A DNA stretch of 64,000 bases, from contig NZ_VENP01000008.1 in the NCBI RefSeq assembly GCF_006351005.1, positions 1-64,000 of the forward strand. Reading direction: 5' to 3'. A model generated the notes under the pieces. That model was not told where the DNA came from, made no database searches, and worked only from the letters and a program-made list of their open reading frames with translations. The DNA is from Miniimonas arenae. GTDB lineage: Bacteria > Actinomycetota > Actinomycetes > Actinomycetales > Beutenbergiaceae. Both the position numbers and the translations under genes were made by a program. The number at the start of each line of letters is the position of its first letter. The stretch's first letter is position 1. Below are positions 8,508-19,351 of this stretch, in pieces.

Positions 8508-9328
8508 GGCGGATCATCGCGGTCGTCAACGGCGCGGCCTGGGTGCGGGGCGGCCTCGCGGAGCTGCGGCGTGATCCGCGGCCCGAGCTCGAGCGCACCA
8601 ACTTCCGCGGCCGCACCGTGAGCCTCGGCGGTGGCGTGGCCGCGGCGGTCGGCACGCTCGCGGGCACGCTGAGCGCCGGCGGGCGGGACGCGACGGCGGG
8701 CGTCGTCGCGGTGCTCCCGGCTGCGGCGCTCGGGGCCTGGGACGACCTCGGCGAGGCGCCCGAGGACCGCGCCACCAAGGGCCTGCGCGGACACCTGCGC
8801 GCGCTGCGCGAGGGTCGCCTGACCACCGGAGCGGCCAAGCTCGCGGGCATCACGACGGCGGGCCTCGCCGCCGGCGCGATCCTCGCCGCGGGCCGTGGTC
8901 GCCTCGCCGGGACCGGGCTGCTCGACGCCGTGACCAGCGGCGCGCTCGTGGCCGGCACCGCGAACCTCGTCAACCTGCTCGACCTGCGGCCCGGCCGCGC
9001 GCTCAAGGTGACCGCGATCGTCGCGGCGCCGCTCGCCGTCGTGGGCGGCCCGGGCTCCGCCGTCGCGGCCGGCGTGGCGGGCGCCGCGGGGGGCGCGCTG
9101 CCGAGCGACCTCGCGGAGACCACGATGCTCGGCGACACCGGTGCGAACGCGCTCGGCGCCGCCCTCGGCGTGGCGCTGGCGGCGCACCCGCTCCCGGCCG
9201 TGCGCCTGGGTGCGCTCGCCGTCGTCGTCGCGGGCACGCTCGCGAGCGAGAAGGTGAGCTTCTCCGCCGTCATCGAGCGCACCCCGGCCCTGCGCGCGCT
9301 CGACGGCGCGGGCCGGCTGGGCGCCTGA
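8504..9328 (+). CDS. MraY/WecA-like polyprenyl-phosphate sugar-1-phosphate transferase homologue
   Basis: 274 residues, shorter than typical MraY (320-360), with several hydrophobic segments. Family landmarks are kept in order: the Asp pair in GAWDDLGEAPEDRATKGLRG, the cytoplasmic Asp motif NLVNLLDLRPG (compare NxxNxxDGxDG) and LGDTGANALG. These residues bind Mg and nucleotide sugar in the family, so activity is plausible. It would load a sugar phosphate or MurNAc-peptide phosphate on undecaprenyl phosphate. A MurJ-like flippase gene and a glycosyltransferase gene follow at once. Confidence 0.65.
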   Translation: MRRIIAVVNGAAWVRGGLAELRRDPRPELERTNFRGRTVSLGGGVAAAVGTLAGTLSAGGRDATAGVVAVLPAAALGAWDDLGEAPEDRATKGLRGHLRALREGRLTTGAAKLAGITTAGLAAGAILAAGRGRLAGTGLLDAVTSGALVAGTANLVNLLDLRPGRALKVTAIVAAPLAVVGGPGSAVAAGVAGAAGGALPSDLAETTMLGDTGANALGAALGVALAAHPLPAVRLGALAVVVAGTLASEKVSFSAVIERTPALRALDGAGRLGA

Positions 9329-9344
9329 GGCGGACGGGGCGGTC

Positions 9345-11060
9345 GTGAGCACCGGGCGGCTGGCTCGGCTGACGTCCGGCGTCGCCGGCGCGGCCGCCGT
9401 CATCACCGCGCTCACGCTGCTCGCACGCGTGACCGGCTTCGCCCGCTGGTTCGCGCTCAACGCCTGGGTCGGCCCCAACGCGGTCGGCAGCGCGTACGCG
9501 ACCGCGAACACCGTCCCCAACGTCCTCTACGAGGTCGCCGCCGGCGGCGCCCTCGCCGGCACCGTCGTCCCGCTGCTGGCCGGTGCGCTGGCCCGGCACC
9601 TGCGCGCCGACGTCGACCGGGTCTCCTCGGCCCTGCTGAGCTGGGCGCTGCTCGTGCTCGTCCCGGTCGGGGCGTTCACCTGGCTCGCGGCGCCGTGGGT
9701 GGTCCAGGCGCTGCTGTCCTCGGGTGCGCCGGCGGACCAGCGGGAGCTCGCGGCGACGCTGCTGCGGATCTTCGCGTGGCAGATCCCGCTGTACGGCGTC
9801 GGCGTCGTGCTGTCCGGGGTGCTCCAGGCGCACCGCCGGTTCGTCGGGCCGGCGCTGGCACCGTTTCTGTCGAGCGTCGTGGTCATCGCGTCCTACTACG
9901 TGGTCGGGCGGCTCGTGCCCGCGGGGACCGAGCCCGGCCAGCTCTCGGGCGCCGCCGTCGCGTGGCTCGGCTGGGGCACCACGGCGGGGGTGGTGGCGCT
10001 CAGCCTGCCGCTGCTGGTGCCGGTGCACCGCGCCGGCGTGCGCCTGCGCCCGACGCTGCACTTCCCGCCCGGCGTCGCGCGCCGCGCCCGCGCGCTCGCC
10101 CTCGCGGGAGCGGGCGGGCTGCTCGCGCAGCAGGTCAGCGTCGTGGTCACCGTGCGGCTGGCGAATGCCTGGGGCGGCGCGGGCGCGCTCAACGTCAACC
10201 AGTACGCGACGGCGGTGGTGCTGCTGCCGTACGCGGTGCTCGCGATCCCGCTCGCGACCGCGATGTTCCCGCGCCTCGCGCAGCACGCCGCGACCGGACG
10301 TGGGGACGAGCTCGCGCGGGACACGGCACGGTCCACCCGCGTCCTCGTGCTCGTGTCCGTCGCCGGGGCCGCGGCTCTCGTCGCGGCCGCGTGGCGGGTG
10401 CAGGACGTCTTCGCGGCGGTCGCGCGCGGCGGCAGCGTGGACGGGATGGCGCAGGCTGTCGTTGCCGGGGCCCCAAGCGTCCTCGGGCTCGCGCTCATGT
10501 ACCACCTCAGCCGCGTGCTGTTCGCGACCGAGCACGCGCGGCACGCGCTGGTGGGGACGAGCGTCGGCTGGGTCGCGGTCGCGGTCGCGGGCACGGCCTG
10601 GCTGCTCGTCGCGACCACCGTGCCCGACGGCGGGGACGCGACGGCCGTGCTGCGCGCGCTCGGCGCGGCCTCCAGCGTCGGCACGCTGATCGGCGCGGCC
10701 GTGCTGGCGGTGGCCGTCCGCGGCGTCGTCGGGCCGCACGCGCTCACCGGACTCGCCCGCACCGCGACCGTGGCCGTGGCCGGCGGCGTGGTGGGTGCGG
10801 GAGCCGGGCTCGCCGTCGCGGGTCTCGCCCCGGACGGCGGCGTCGTCGTCGCGGTGCTGCTCGGGCTGCTCGGCGGCGGACTCGCGGCGGCGATCACCGC
10901 CGGGGGAGTGCTCGTGGGCGACCGCAGCACGATGACGGCGCTGCGGACCGCGCGGCGCCGGCCCGGCGCCGCCGACACGACCCAGACCGACGAGAACCCT
11001 GAGCCCGCTGGACCCGCTGGACCCGCTCAACCAACCTCGATCGAGACAGGTGAGTCCTGA
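9345..11060 (+). CDS. MurJ/MviN-family lipid flippase
   Basis: 571 residues from GTG, polytopic with about 14 hydrophobic stretches. The N-terminus (LLARVTGFARWFALNAWVG, then ANTVPNVLYEVAAGGALAG) is the MurJ signature containing the conserved Arg and Asn-Pro-region residues. The family flips lipid II or related undecaprenyl-linked sugars across the membrane. It sits between a MraY-like enzyme and a GT4 enzyme and overlaps the latter by TGATG. It could be a second MurJ dedicated to the product of this module rather than the housekeeping flippase. Confidence 0.85.
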   Translation: MSTGRLARLTSGVAGAAAVITALTLLARVTGFARWFALNAWVGPNAVGSAYATANTVPNVLYEVAAGGALAGTVVPLLAGALARHLRADVDRVSSALLSWALLVLVPVGAFTWLAAPWVVQALLSSGAPADQRELAATLLRIFAWQIPLYGVGVVLSGVLQAHRRFVGPALAPFLSSVVVIASYYVVGRLVPAGTEPGQLSGAAVAWLGWGTTAGVVALSLPLLVPVHRAGVRLRPTLHFPPGVARRARALALAGAGGLLAQQVSVVVTVRLANAWGGAGALNVNQYATAVVLLPYAVLAIPLATAMFPRLAQHAATGRGDELARDTARSTRVLVLVSVAGAAALVAAAWRVQDVFAAVARGGSVDGMAQAVVAGAPSVLGLALMYHLSRVLFATEHARHALVGTSVGWVAVAVAGTAWLLVATTVPDGGDATAVLRALGAASSVGTLIGAAVLAVAVRGVVGPHALTGLARTATVAVAGGVVGAGAGLAVAGLAPDGGVVVAVLLGLLGGGLAAAITAGGVLVGDRSTMTALRTARRRPGAADTTQTDENPEPAGPAGPAQPTSIETGES

Positions 11061-12166
11061 TGCGCATCCTGCAGGTCGTCGGCCACGCGGCCGGCGGCAT
11101 CGGCGTCCACGTGCGTGACCTCGTCGCCGGGCTGACCGGCGCCGGTGAGCGCGTGGAGGTCGTGGCGCCCTCGGACACGGCGCAGCGGTTCGGCTTCGCC
11201 GACGCCGCGGTGCGCGCGTGGCCGCAGTGGTCGCGGCCGGTCGAGGCGGACCAGGCGATGCGGCGCCTGCGATCGCTCGTGGCCACCGCCGACGTGGTGC
11301 ACGCCCACGGCCACCAGGCCGGGCTCGCCGCGGTGCTGGCCGCGTTCGGCGGCGCCGTGCCCGTCGTCGTGAGCTGGCACAACACGGCGCCCACGGGCGG
11401 TGTCGGCGGCGTCGTGGCCGGGCTCGGCGAGCGGCTCCAGGTGCGCCGAGCGAGCATGGTGACCGGCGCGTCCCAGGACCTCGTCGAGCGTGCGCGTGAG
11501 CTCGGTGCCGCGCGCGCCGAGCTCGCGCCCGTCGCCGCGCCCGCGGCCGGCTCGTGGCGCGGGACGAGGCAGGAGGCGCGGGCCGCCGTCGCGCGCGTGC
11601 TGGGGCTGTCGTCGGCCGGCGACGGGGAGGTCTGGGCGCTCACCGTGTCGCGGATGGCGCCGCAGAAGGACCTGCCGGTGCTCGCGGCCGCCGCGCGGCG
11701 GCTCGCGAGCGAGCCCGCCCTGCGCTGGATCGTCGTGGGCGACGGCGAGGAGTCCGTCCGCGCCGACCTCGCCGCCCGCACGGCGAGGCTCCCGGTCCAC
11801 CTGGTCGGCGCCCGCGACGACGTCGCGACGTTCATGGCCGCGGCCGACCTGCTCGTCGTGCCGAGCCGGTGGGAGGCCCGCGCGCTCGTCGTGCAGGAGG
11901 CCCTCGCCGCCGGACTGCCCGTCGTCGCGACCGACGTCGGCGGCCTGCCCGAGCTCGTCACGGGGTGCGGCCTGCTCGTGCCGGTCGGCGACGACGCGGC
12001 GCTGGCGGCCGCCGTCGCCCATCTCGTGCACGACGGCGCGCGGCGCCTCGAGCTGGGCGCGCTCGCCCGCGAGCGGTTCACGCAGCTGCCGACCTCGCCC
12101 GACGTCACGGCCGCGTGGCGCGCGCGGTACGCGGCGCTCACGGGAGGTGCCCAGGAGACCTGTTAG
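11060..12166 (+). CDS. GT4-type glycosyltransferase
   Basis: 368 residues with a GT-B fold. The acceptor half starts [20 protein letters not shown], and [14 protein letters not shown] is the usual mid-domain motif. The donor half has [13 protein letters not shown] and an E-x7-E motif within [20 protein letters not shown] retaining transfer of a nucleotide sugar to an envelope lipid or protein is likely, but donor and acceptor cannot be read from sequence. The stop TAG lies inside the presumed -10 box of pyrG. Confidence 0.82.
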   Translation: MRILQVVGHAAGGIGVHVRDLVAGLTGAGERVEVVAPSDTAQRFGFADAAVRAWPQWSRPVEADQAMRRLRSLVATADVVHAHGHQAGLAAVLAAFGGAVPVVVSWHNTAPTGGVGGVVAGLGERLQVRRASMVTGASQDLVERARELGAARAELAPVAAPAAGSWRGTRQEARAAVARVLGLSSAGDGEVWALTVSRMAPQKDLPVLAAAARRLASEPALRWIVVGDGEESVRADLAARTARLPVHLVGARDDVATFMAAADLLVVPSRWEARALVVQEALAAGLPVVATDVGGLPELVTGCGLLVPVGDDAALAAAVAHLVHDGARRLELGALARERFTQLPTSPDVTAAWRARYAALTGGAQETC

Positions 12167-12169
12167 GGT
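12164..12169 (+). promoter_or_regulatory. -10 hexamer TAGGGT before pyrG
   Basis: TAGGGT ends 8 nt before GTG 12178, close to the leaderless spacing seen at other genes here. It overlaps the stop codon of the preceding glycosyltransferase, so pyrG could have its own start as well as read-through. Confidence 0.45.
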
Positions 12170-12177
12170 GGAACTCC

Positions 12178-13880
<1,703 letters not shown>

Positions 13881-13884
<4 letters not shown>

Positions 13885-14537
13885 GCGAGGCCGCCGGCGG
13901 GACGCAGGCGTTCGGAGACGCCCTCGTCGCACGACCCGTGCGCGCCGAGCGCACCGTGTTCTCCGGGCGGGTGTTCGACGTCGTGAGCCGGGACGTCGAC
14001 CTGGGCGAGGCCGGCGTGGTGACGCGCGAGATGGTGCACCACCCGGGCGCCGTCGCCGTCGTGGCCCTCGACGAGCACGATCGCGTGCTGCTGATCCGGC
14101 AGTACCGGGTCCCGGTGGGCGCCTACCTGTGGGAGGTTCCCGCGGGCCTGCTAGACGGTGGCGACGAGGAGACCCTGCTCGGTGCGGCCAAGCGCGAGCT
14201 CGCCGAGGAGACCGACCTGGCCGCCGACCGCTGGGACGTGCTCGTCGACTACGCGACGACGCCCGGTGCCTCCGACGAGGTGCTGCGCGTGTTCCTCGCC
14301 CGCGAGCTGCACGACGCCGAGGCGACGGACTTCGTGCGCGAGGGCGAGGAGGCGGAGATCGAGATCGATCGGGTCCCGCTCGCCGGGGCGGCGGACGCCG
14401 TCCTCGCGGGGCGGGTGCACAACCCGAGCGCGTGCGTGGGGCTGCTTGCCGCGGCCCGCGCGGCCGGGGACGGGTTCGCCTCGCTGCGTCCCGTCGACGC
14501 GCCGTTCGCGCTGCGGCCCGGCGTCCGACCGGCCTGA
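13881..14537 (+). CDS. Nudix hydrolase, ADP-ribose pyrophosphatase type
   Basis: 218 residues. The Nudix motif region reads [20 protein letters not shown] followed by LAEETDL: the E-x7-RELxEE core is intact, while the Gly spacing is two residues longer than the textbook box. [21 protein letters not shown] before it is typical of ADP-ribose pyrophosphatases, and the gene next to pyrG in M. tuberculosis (Rv1700) is one. Likely reaction: ADP-ribose to AMP and ribose 5-phosphate. Coupled to pyrG by ATGA overlap; it ends 16 bp from the convergent lipase gene. Confidence 0.88.
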
Positions 14538-14553
14538 GTCGACGGGTCCGCCG

Positions 14554-15789
14554 TCAGACCCCGACCCGGTCGAGGAACTCCACGAGGTCGGGCAGCCCCA
14601 GGTAGGCGATCGTGCCGTGCGTGGCGATCGAGACCGTGCGGTAGGTGACGTCCATCCGGAGCGACCGGGCGCGGGCGACGTAGGCCTCGGTGTCGGAGGG
14701 GCGCACCAGCTCGTCGTCGAGCCCCTGCAGCACGAGCAGCGGCGCCGCGAACGCCGAGGAGCCGGCCGAGTTCTCCGCGAGCAGCGTGGCCCACGGCTCG
14801 GTGGTCGTCGGGTCCGCGACGACGAACCTCCCCACGACGGGATCGGCGATCCGGTGCAGCTCCTCGACGTGTGTGAGCAGGCACAGCGCGTTCATCTGAG
14901 GCTGGATCGCGACGGCCTCGGGCGTGAGGACGTCGCTGAGGTTCGCGCCGCGGTCGGCGTAGATCTCGGCGAACGCGCTGAACGCGTACGAGCCGATCGT
15001 CACCCCCGACACGTCGTCGAGGTGCGTGCGCATGAGCGCCGCCAGGTCGGCCGCCGGGGCCGCGGCCGCGACCGCGCGGACGTCGAGCTCGGGGGCGTAC
15101 TGCTGCGCGAGCTCGGCCGCGAACAGCACCGCCTGCCCGCCCTGGGAGTGGCCCCACAGCACGACGTCGGAGCTCGCCTCCGCGCCGGGGATCGCCTGCG
15201 CGGCCCGGACCGCGTCGAGCACGTTGTGTCCCTCGGTCACGCCGATGAGGTAGGAGTCGGGTCCGTCTGTGCCCATGCCGGTGTAGTCCGTCGCGACGAC
15301 GGTGTAGCCGCGGTCCAGGAGCACGCGCATGCCCTCGATGCCCAGGTACGGGTCGACGAAGAGGGACGGCGCGCACGCGCGTGCGGAACCGGTGGTGGGG
15401 TGGCCCCACGAGACCACGGTGCGTCCGCCGTCGGGAGCAGGCCCGAGGGGGGTGACGACCACGCCGGTCGCGACGACCGGGTCGCCGTTCAGGTCGGTCG
15501 ACCGGTACATGATGCGCCAGCCCCGCGCATCCACCGGGACGCCCACCAGGGTCTCGCTCTTCACGATCGACCCGGGGGCACCCGGCAGCGCGTCGGTCGG
15601 CTGGGCGTAGAACGACTGGACGTCGCCCCGCTCCACGAGGTCGCCGACGATCCGCAGCGCGGTCGCGGCGACGAGCGCACCGACGAGGGCGAGGACCGCG
15701 GCGAGGGCGGTGACGGTCCAGCGGCGGGCCCGCCCGTGCCGACGGGGCTCGGGCGGTCGAGCCGGCTCCTCGCCCGGGTCGGCCCTCAT
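14554..15789 (-). CDS. Secretory lipase-like alpha/beta hydrolase
   Basis: 411 residues. A charged start (EPRRHGRARRW) and a hydrophobic segment (VTALAAVLALVGALVAATAL) indicate an N-terminal membrane anchor or uncleaved signal. The hydrolase triad is visible: Ser in LWGHSQGGQAV, Asp in LQGLDDELV and His in IATHGTIAY. The layout resembles the LIP (secretory lipase) family, which cleaves triglyceride or other esters outside the cell. It is transcribed alone, convergent with the Nudix gene. Confidence 0.8.
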   Translation of the reverse strand: MRADPGEEPARPPEPRRHGRARRWTVTALAAVLALVGALVAATALRIVGDLVERGDVQSFYAQPTDALPGAPGSIVKSETLVGVPVDARGWRIMYRSTDLNGDPVVATGVVVTPLGPAPDGGRTVVSWGHPTTGSARACAPSLFVDPYLGIEGMRVLLDRGYTVVATDYTGMGTDGPDSYLIGVTEGHNVLDAVRAAQAIPGAEASSDVVLWGHSQGGQAVLFAAELAQQYAPELDVRAVAAAAPAADLAALMRTHLDDVSGVTIGSYAFSAFAEIYADRGANLSDVLTPEAVAIQPQMNALCLLTHVEELHRIADPVVGRFVVADPTTTEPWATLLAENSAGSSAFAAPLLVLQGLDDELVRPSDTEAYVARARSLRMDVTYRTVSIATHGTIAYLGLPDLVEFLDRVGV

Positions 15790-15795
15790 GCGAGC

Positions 15796-15801
15796 ACCCT
15801 A
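15796..15801 (-). promoter_or_regulatory. Leaderless-type -10 TAGGGT of the lipase gene
   Basis: On the minus strand TAGGGT is followed by exactly six bases (gctcgc) and ATG, so the transcript probably starts at or next to the start codon. Confidence 0.55.
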
Positions 15802-15858
15802 GGGCCTGCGGGCTCGCCGGGTGGTCGCTCCCGGAGCCGGTCGGACGTCTGCCTGCCG

Positions 15859-18129
15859 TCAGACGACGTCGAGCACGACGGCGGAGGCGTCCGCGCGCGG
15901 CCACCCCACCGTGAGCACCACCCGCCCGGGGTCGACCCGGAACGCGTGGTCGCGACCGTGGTAGCCGAACGCGTGCGCGGGCACGCGGAAGGTGACGGGA
16001 ACGCTCGCGCCCGCGGGCACCGTCACGACCTGGACGTCCACGAGCTCGCGGACCGGCCTGGTCACCTCGGCGACCTCGTCGCGCAGGAACAGCAGGACGG
16101 GCTCGCGTACCTCGCGGTCGCTGCGGTTGGTGACCTCGAGCGTCACGACCGCCTCGCCGTCGCGCGTCACCTCGCCCGACGCCGCGGTGAGCGAGCCGTA
16201 GGCCAACGCGGACGCCCCGGCACCGAAGGGCACGCCGGCGCTGCTCGGCGCGTCGATGTAGCGGCCACGTCCCCGCGCCTCGTCGGGCAGCGGACGGCCG
16301 CTCGGCCGCTCGGCGTGCGTGATCGGCAGGTGTCCCACCGATCGCGGCAGCGACATCGGCAGCCGCCCGGTCGCGGGCACCCCGCGCACCAGCACGTCCG
16401 CGAGGGCCTCACCGGCCTCGGTGCCCGGGTGCCAGGCGAGCACGACGGCGTCCGCCAGGTCGAGCACCTCCCCGAGCGCCAGCGGACGCCCGGTCAGCAC
16501 GACGACGACCAGCCGAGACCCGAGCGCCGCGATGCCGCGCAGCACCTCCAGCTGACCCGGGGGGAGCCCGACGTCGCTCGTCGAGCCGTCCTCGCCGGAA
16601 CGCGCCGCGTGCTCGCCGACGAACGCCACCGTGAGGTCGGCGTCCCGGGCCAGGCGGAGCGTGCGGTCGGCGAACGCGCCGTCGTCGACCAGGACGCGAC
16701 GCACGGTGGGCTCGGCGACGACGCCGACCGCGTCGCCGTCGGCGTCCGCGCCGCCCGCGTCCCCGGCTCCCGCCGTCAGCTCGGCCAGCTCGGCAAGCTC
16801 GCCCAGCGCGCGGACCACCGCGGGGGCGACGGCGCTCACCTGCTCGGGATCGCCGTCGAGCACCCACGTGCCCAGGAGCGACGCGCGCTCGCGGGTGTAG
16901 GCGCCGGTGAGCAGCACGGTGTCGGTGGGGCGCGGGCGCAGGGGAAGCATGCCGTCGTTCCTGAGCACGACGAACGAGCGCGCCGCCGCCTCGCGGGCGA
17001 GGGCGCGATCCAGCCCGAGGCCGTGGCTGCCGGCGAGGTCGCCGCGGCCCGGGAGCGAGGCGCAGTCGGGGTCGAGCAGCCCGAGGCGCACCTTGAGGCG
17101 CAGGACCCGGCGCGCGGCGTCGCGGACGAGCTCGAGGTCGACCTCGCCGCCCTCGACCAGGGCGGCGAGGTGGGCCGCGTAGGCGCCCGAGACCATGTCG
17201 ACGTCGACGCCGGCCTCGATCGCGAGCCGTGCCGCGTCCCGCAGATCGGCCGCGACGCCGTGCTCGACGAGCTCGCCGATGCCGTTCCAGTCCGCGACCA
17301 CGACGCCGTCGAAGCCCCACTCGCCCTTGAGCACCTCACGCAGGAGGTGGTGGTGGCTGTGCATCGGGACGCCGTCGACGTCGCAGAAGGCGGCCATCAC
17401 GGTGCCCACCCCCGCGTCCACCGCCGCGCGGAACGGCACCAGGTGCCGGTTGCGCAGGGTGATCTCGCCGACCTCGGCGGTGGCGTAGTCGCGGCCGCCG
17501 CGGGACAGGCCGTACCCGACGTAGTGCTTGGCGCACGCGGTCACCAGTCCCGAGGCCTGGAAGCCGCGCACAGCGGCCGCGCCCAGGCGCGCGGTGAGCA
17601 GGGGCGACTCGCCGAACGACTCCGCCACGCGGCCCCAGCGGGGGTCGTCGACGACGTCGAGCATCGGTGCGAACGTCCAGGTCAGCCCGTCGGCGCTCGC
17701 CTCGAGCGCGGCGCGGGCCGCGACGTCGTGCACCACCTGCTCGTCGAACGTCGCGGCCTGGCCCAGCGGGATCGGCGCCACCGTCCGGTGCCCGTGGATC
17801 ACGTCGCGCGCGATCAGCAGCGGGATCCCGAGCCGGGAGGACTCGATCGCGGCGCGCTGCAGGTCGTCGACGCGGTCACGGCTGACCCCGCCGTCGCGCA
17901 CGTTGCCTGCCGTGGCGCCGCTGGCGTGCAGCGTCGAGCCGATCGCGCCGGCCGCGAGGAGCGCGGCGTCGCGCTCGAGGTCGACGTTCGCGGGCTGGTG
18001 CAGCTGGCCGACGAGCTCGGGCAGGGTCATCGCGTCCAGCAGTGCCGCGACGCGCTCCTCGACGGGGCGCGCCGGGTCGGCCCACGGGCGGTCCGACCGG
18101 GTGCGCGGGTCCTCGCCGTGGTGCGGCAT
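15859..18129 (-). CDS. GH3 family beta-glucosidase-like glycoside hydrolase
   Basis: 756 residues from the ATG giving MPHHGEDPR; the frame stays open upstream only because it runs through ctaA. Domain order is that of three-domain GH3 enzymes. The TIM barrel has LLIARDVIHGHRTVAPIPLG, KHYVGYG and the nucleophile Asp of VVVADWNGIG (about D280). Then comes the alpha/beta sandwich (FVVLRNDGMLPL, VGEHAARSGED, VLTGRPL) and a C-terminal Fn3-like domain. No signal peptide is seen, so it is probably cytosolic, hydrolysing imported beta-glucosides or xylosides. ctaA ends 2 bp upstream, so the two are likely co-translated. Confidence 0.9.
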   Translation of the reverse strand: MPHHGEDPRTRSDRPWADPARPVEERVAALLDAMTLPELVGQLHQPANVDLERDAALLAAGAIGSTLHASGATAGNVRDGGVSRDRVDDLQRAAIESSRLGIPLLIARDVIHGHRTVAPIPLGQAATFDEQVVHDVAARAALEASADGLTWTFAPMLDVVDDPRWGRVAESFGESPLLTARLGAAAVRGFQASGLVTACAKHYVGYGLSRGGRDYATAEVGEITLRNRHLVPFRAAVDAGVGTVMAAFCDVDGVPMHSHHHLLREVLKGEWGFDGVVVADWNGIGELVEHGVAADLRDAARLAIEAGVDVDMVSGAYAAHLAALVEGGEVDLELVRDAARRVLRLKVRLGLLDPDCASLPGRGDLAGSHGLGLDRALAREAAARSFVVLRNDGMLPLRPRPTDTVLLTGAYTRERASLLGTWVLDGDPEQVSAVAPAVVRALGELAELAELTAGAGDAGGADADGDAVGVVAEPTVRRVLVDDGAFADRTLRLARDADLTVAFVGEHAARSGEDGSTSDVGLPPGQLEVLRGIAALGSRLVVVVLTGRPLALGEVLDLADAVVLAWHPGTEAGEALADVLVRGVPATGRLPMSLPRSVGHLPITHAERPSGRPLPDEARGRGRYIDAPSSAGVPFGAGASALAYGSLTAASGEVTRDGEAVVTLEVTNRSDREVREPVLLFLRDEVAEVTRPVRELVDVQVVTVPAGASVPVTFRVPAHAFGYHGRDHAFRVDPGRVVLTVGWPRADASAVVLDVV

Positions 18130-18131
18130 GA

Positions 18132-19160
18132 TCAGCTCCGCACGCGGAGCGCGAGCACCGCGAAGGTCGTCGCGGACACGAGAAGCGCCGAGCCGAGCAG
18201 GTGCAGCGCGACCAGCGGGACCGGAAGCCCGGTGAAGTACTGCGCGTACCCGATCGCGCCCTGCAGGAGCGTCACGGCGAGCAGGACCCACCACTGGCGC
18301 AGGGCGCGCGCACGAGCCGTGTCGAGTGCCGAGCCCGGGTCCGGGGCGGCGTTGTCGGTGCGCCCGCCGGCGACGGCGCGGGTGACGACCACGAGGGTGG
18401 CGACCAGGGCCGCGACGAACAGCCAGACCGTCCAGGCGTGCGCCTTGGCCAGCACGACCGGGTCGAGCGCGAAGCGGTAACCGACCTCGTCGTCGCCGGA
18501 GTGCGGGCCCGAACCCGTGGTGAGGATGCCGAGGACCACGACGGCGAGCGTGAGCACCGCGAACACGGCCGGCACCGCGCGCAACCAGCGTCCGCTCGTG
18601 CCCGACGGAATGAGCACCGGCTCCGGGGCGTCGTCGCCCTCGCGCAGGCGCACCACGAGCACCGTGGACGCCCAGACCAGGACGGCGGAGACGAGGAAGT
18701 GGAAGCCGACGACGCCGGGGTGCAGGTGCAGCAGGACCGTGATGCCGCCGATGAGCGCCTGGGCCAGCACGCCGAGCAGCGGCGTGAGCGCGAGCAGCCG
18801 CAGCGACCGGCTCCGGGTCCGCAGCGCCGGCGCGTTCCACACGGCGGCCGCCAGCAGCAGGGCGACCACGAGGAGCACACCGGTCAGCGTGCGGTTCCCG
18901 AACTCGACGAACGGGTGGTAGGTGGCCTCGGGGTGCAGGACCGGGCTGAACTCGCCCGGCTCGCACTGCGGCCAGGTGGAGCAGCCCAGGCCCGACCCGG
19001 TGAGCCGGACGACCCCCCCGGTGAGGATGATGCCGATCTGGCAGACGAGGTTCGCCGTCGCGAGGACACGCGTCACCCGCGGGGTGAGACGCTCGCGCCA
19101 GGAGGTCGTCGGCGGCGAAGACGGCGGGCTGACGGGCGCTGCGGGGGTCGGGCTGGGCAC
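18132..19160 (-). CDS. ctaA: Heme A synthase
   Basis: 342 residues from GTG, with eight predicted hydrophobic helices in two four-helix halves. Landmarks are TGSGLGCSTWPQCEPG with the conserved Cys pair, HPFVEFGNRTLTG, HPGVVGFHF, KAHAWTVWLF and LVALHLLGSALL. It oxidises the C8 methyl of heme O to make heme A for cytochrome c oxidase. The proline-rich first 25 residues are not conserved. The usual neighbour ctaB is not in the window; instead a GH3 gene follows directly. Confidence 0.92.
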   Translation of the reverse strand: MPSPTPAAPVSPPSSPPTTSWRERLTPRVTRVLATANLVCQIGIILTGGVVRLTGSGLGCSTWPQCEPGEFSPVLHPEATYHPFVEFGNRTLTGVLLVVALLLAAAVWNAPALRTRSRSLRLLALTPLLGVLAQALIGGITVLLHLHPGVVGFHFLVSAVLVWASTVLVVRLREGDDAPEPVLIPSGTSGRWLRAVPAVFAVLTLAVVVLGILTTGSGPHSGDDEVGYRFALDPVVLAKAHAWTVWLFVAALVATLVVVTRAVAGGRTDNAAPDPGSALDTARARALRQWWVLLAVTLLQGAIGYAQYFTGLPVPLVALHLLGSALLVSATTFAVLALRVRS

Positions 19161-19166
19161 CGCACC

Positions 19167-19172
19167 AGCCTA
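19167..19172 (-). promoter_or_regulatory. Leaderless-type -10 TAGGCT of ctaA
   Basis: TAGGCT is followed by six bases (ggtgcg) and the GTG start on the minus strand. No Shine-Dalgarno site lies between them. Confidence 0.55.
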
Positions 19173-19247
19173 CGTGGCGACGCGCCGCCGGACCCGCGAT
19201 CGCACGAGCCCGACGACGCCCGATGACGCACGACGGCGGGCGCCGAC

Positions 19248-19291
19248 GCACGACGGCGGGCGTCCGGAGAACCGGACGCCCGCCGTCGTGC
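19248..19291 (-). terminator. Perfect 20-bp hairpin downstream of the subtilase gene
   Basis: Arms 19248-19267 and 19272-19291 are perfectly complementary around a 4-nt AGAA loop. No U tract follows, as is common in actinobacteria. It separates the subtilase gene from ctaA on the same strand. A second partial copy of the left arm (gacgcacgacggcgggcg) lies just before it, near 19226-19243. Confidence 0.7.
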
Positions 19292-19315
19292 CGTGCGGGG
19301 GTGACCCGCGGAGCC

Positions 19316-19347
19316 CGGCGGTGGTGCGGCGGACCGCACCACCGCCG
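19316..19347 (-). terminator. 14-bp hairpin directly after the subtilase stop
   Basis: Arms 19316-19329 and 19334-19347 are perfectly complementary with a CGGA loop, 4 bp past the stop codon. Together with the hairpin at 19248-19291 it forms a tandem terminator. Confidence 0.65.
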
Positions 19348-19351
19348 TCGG

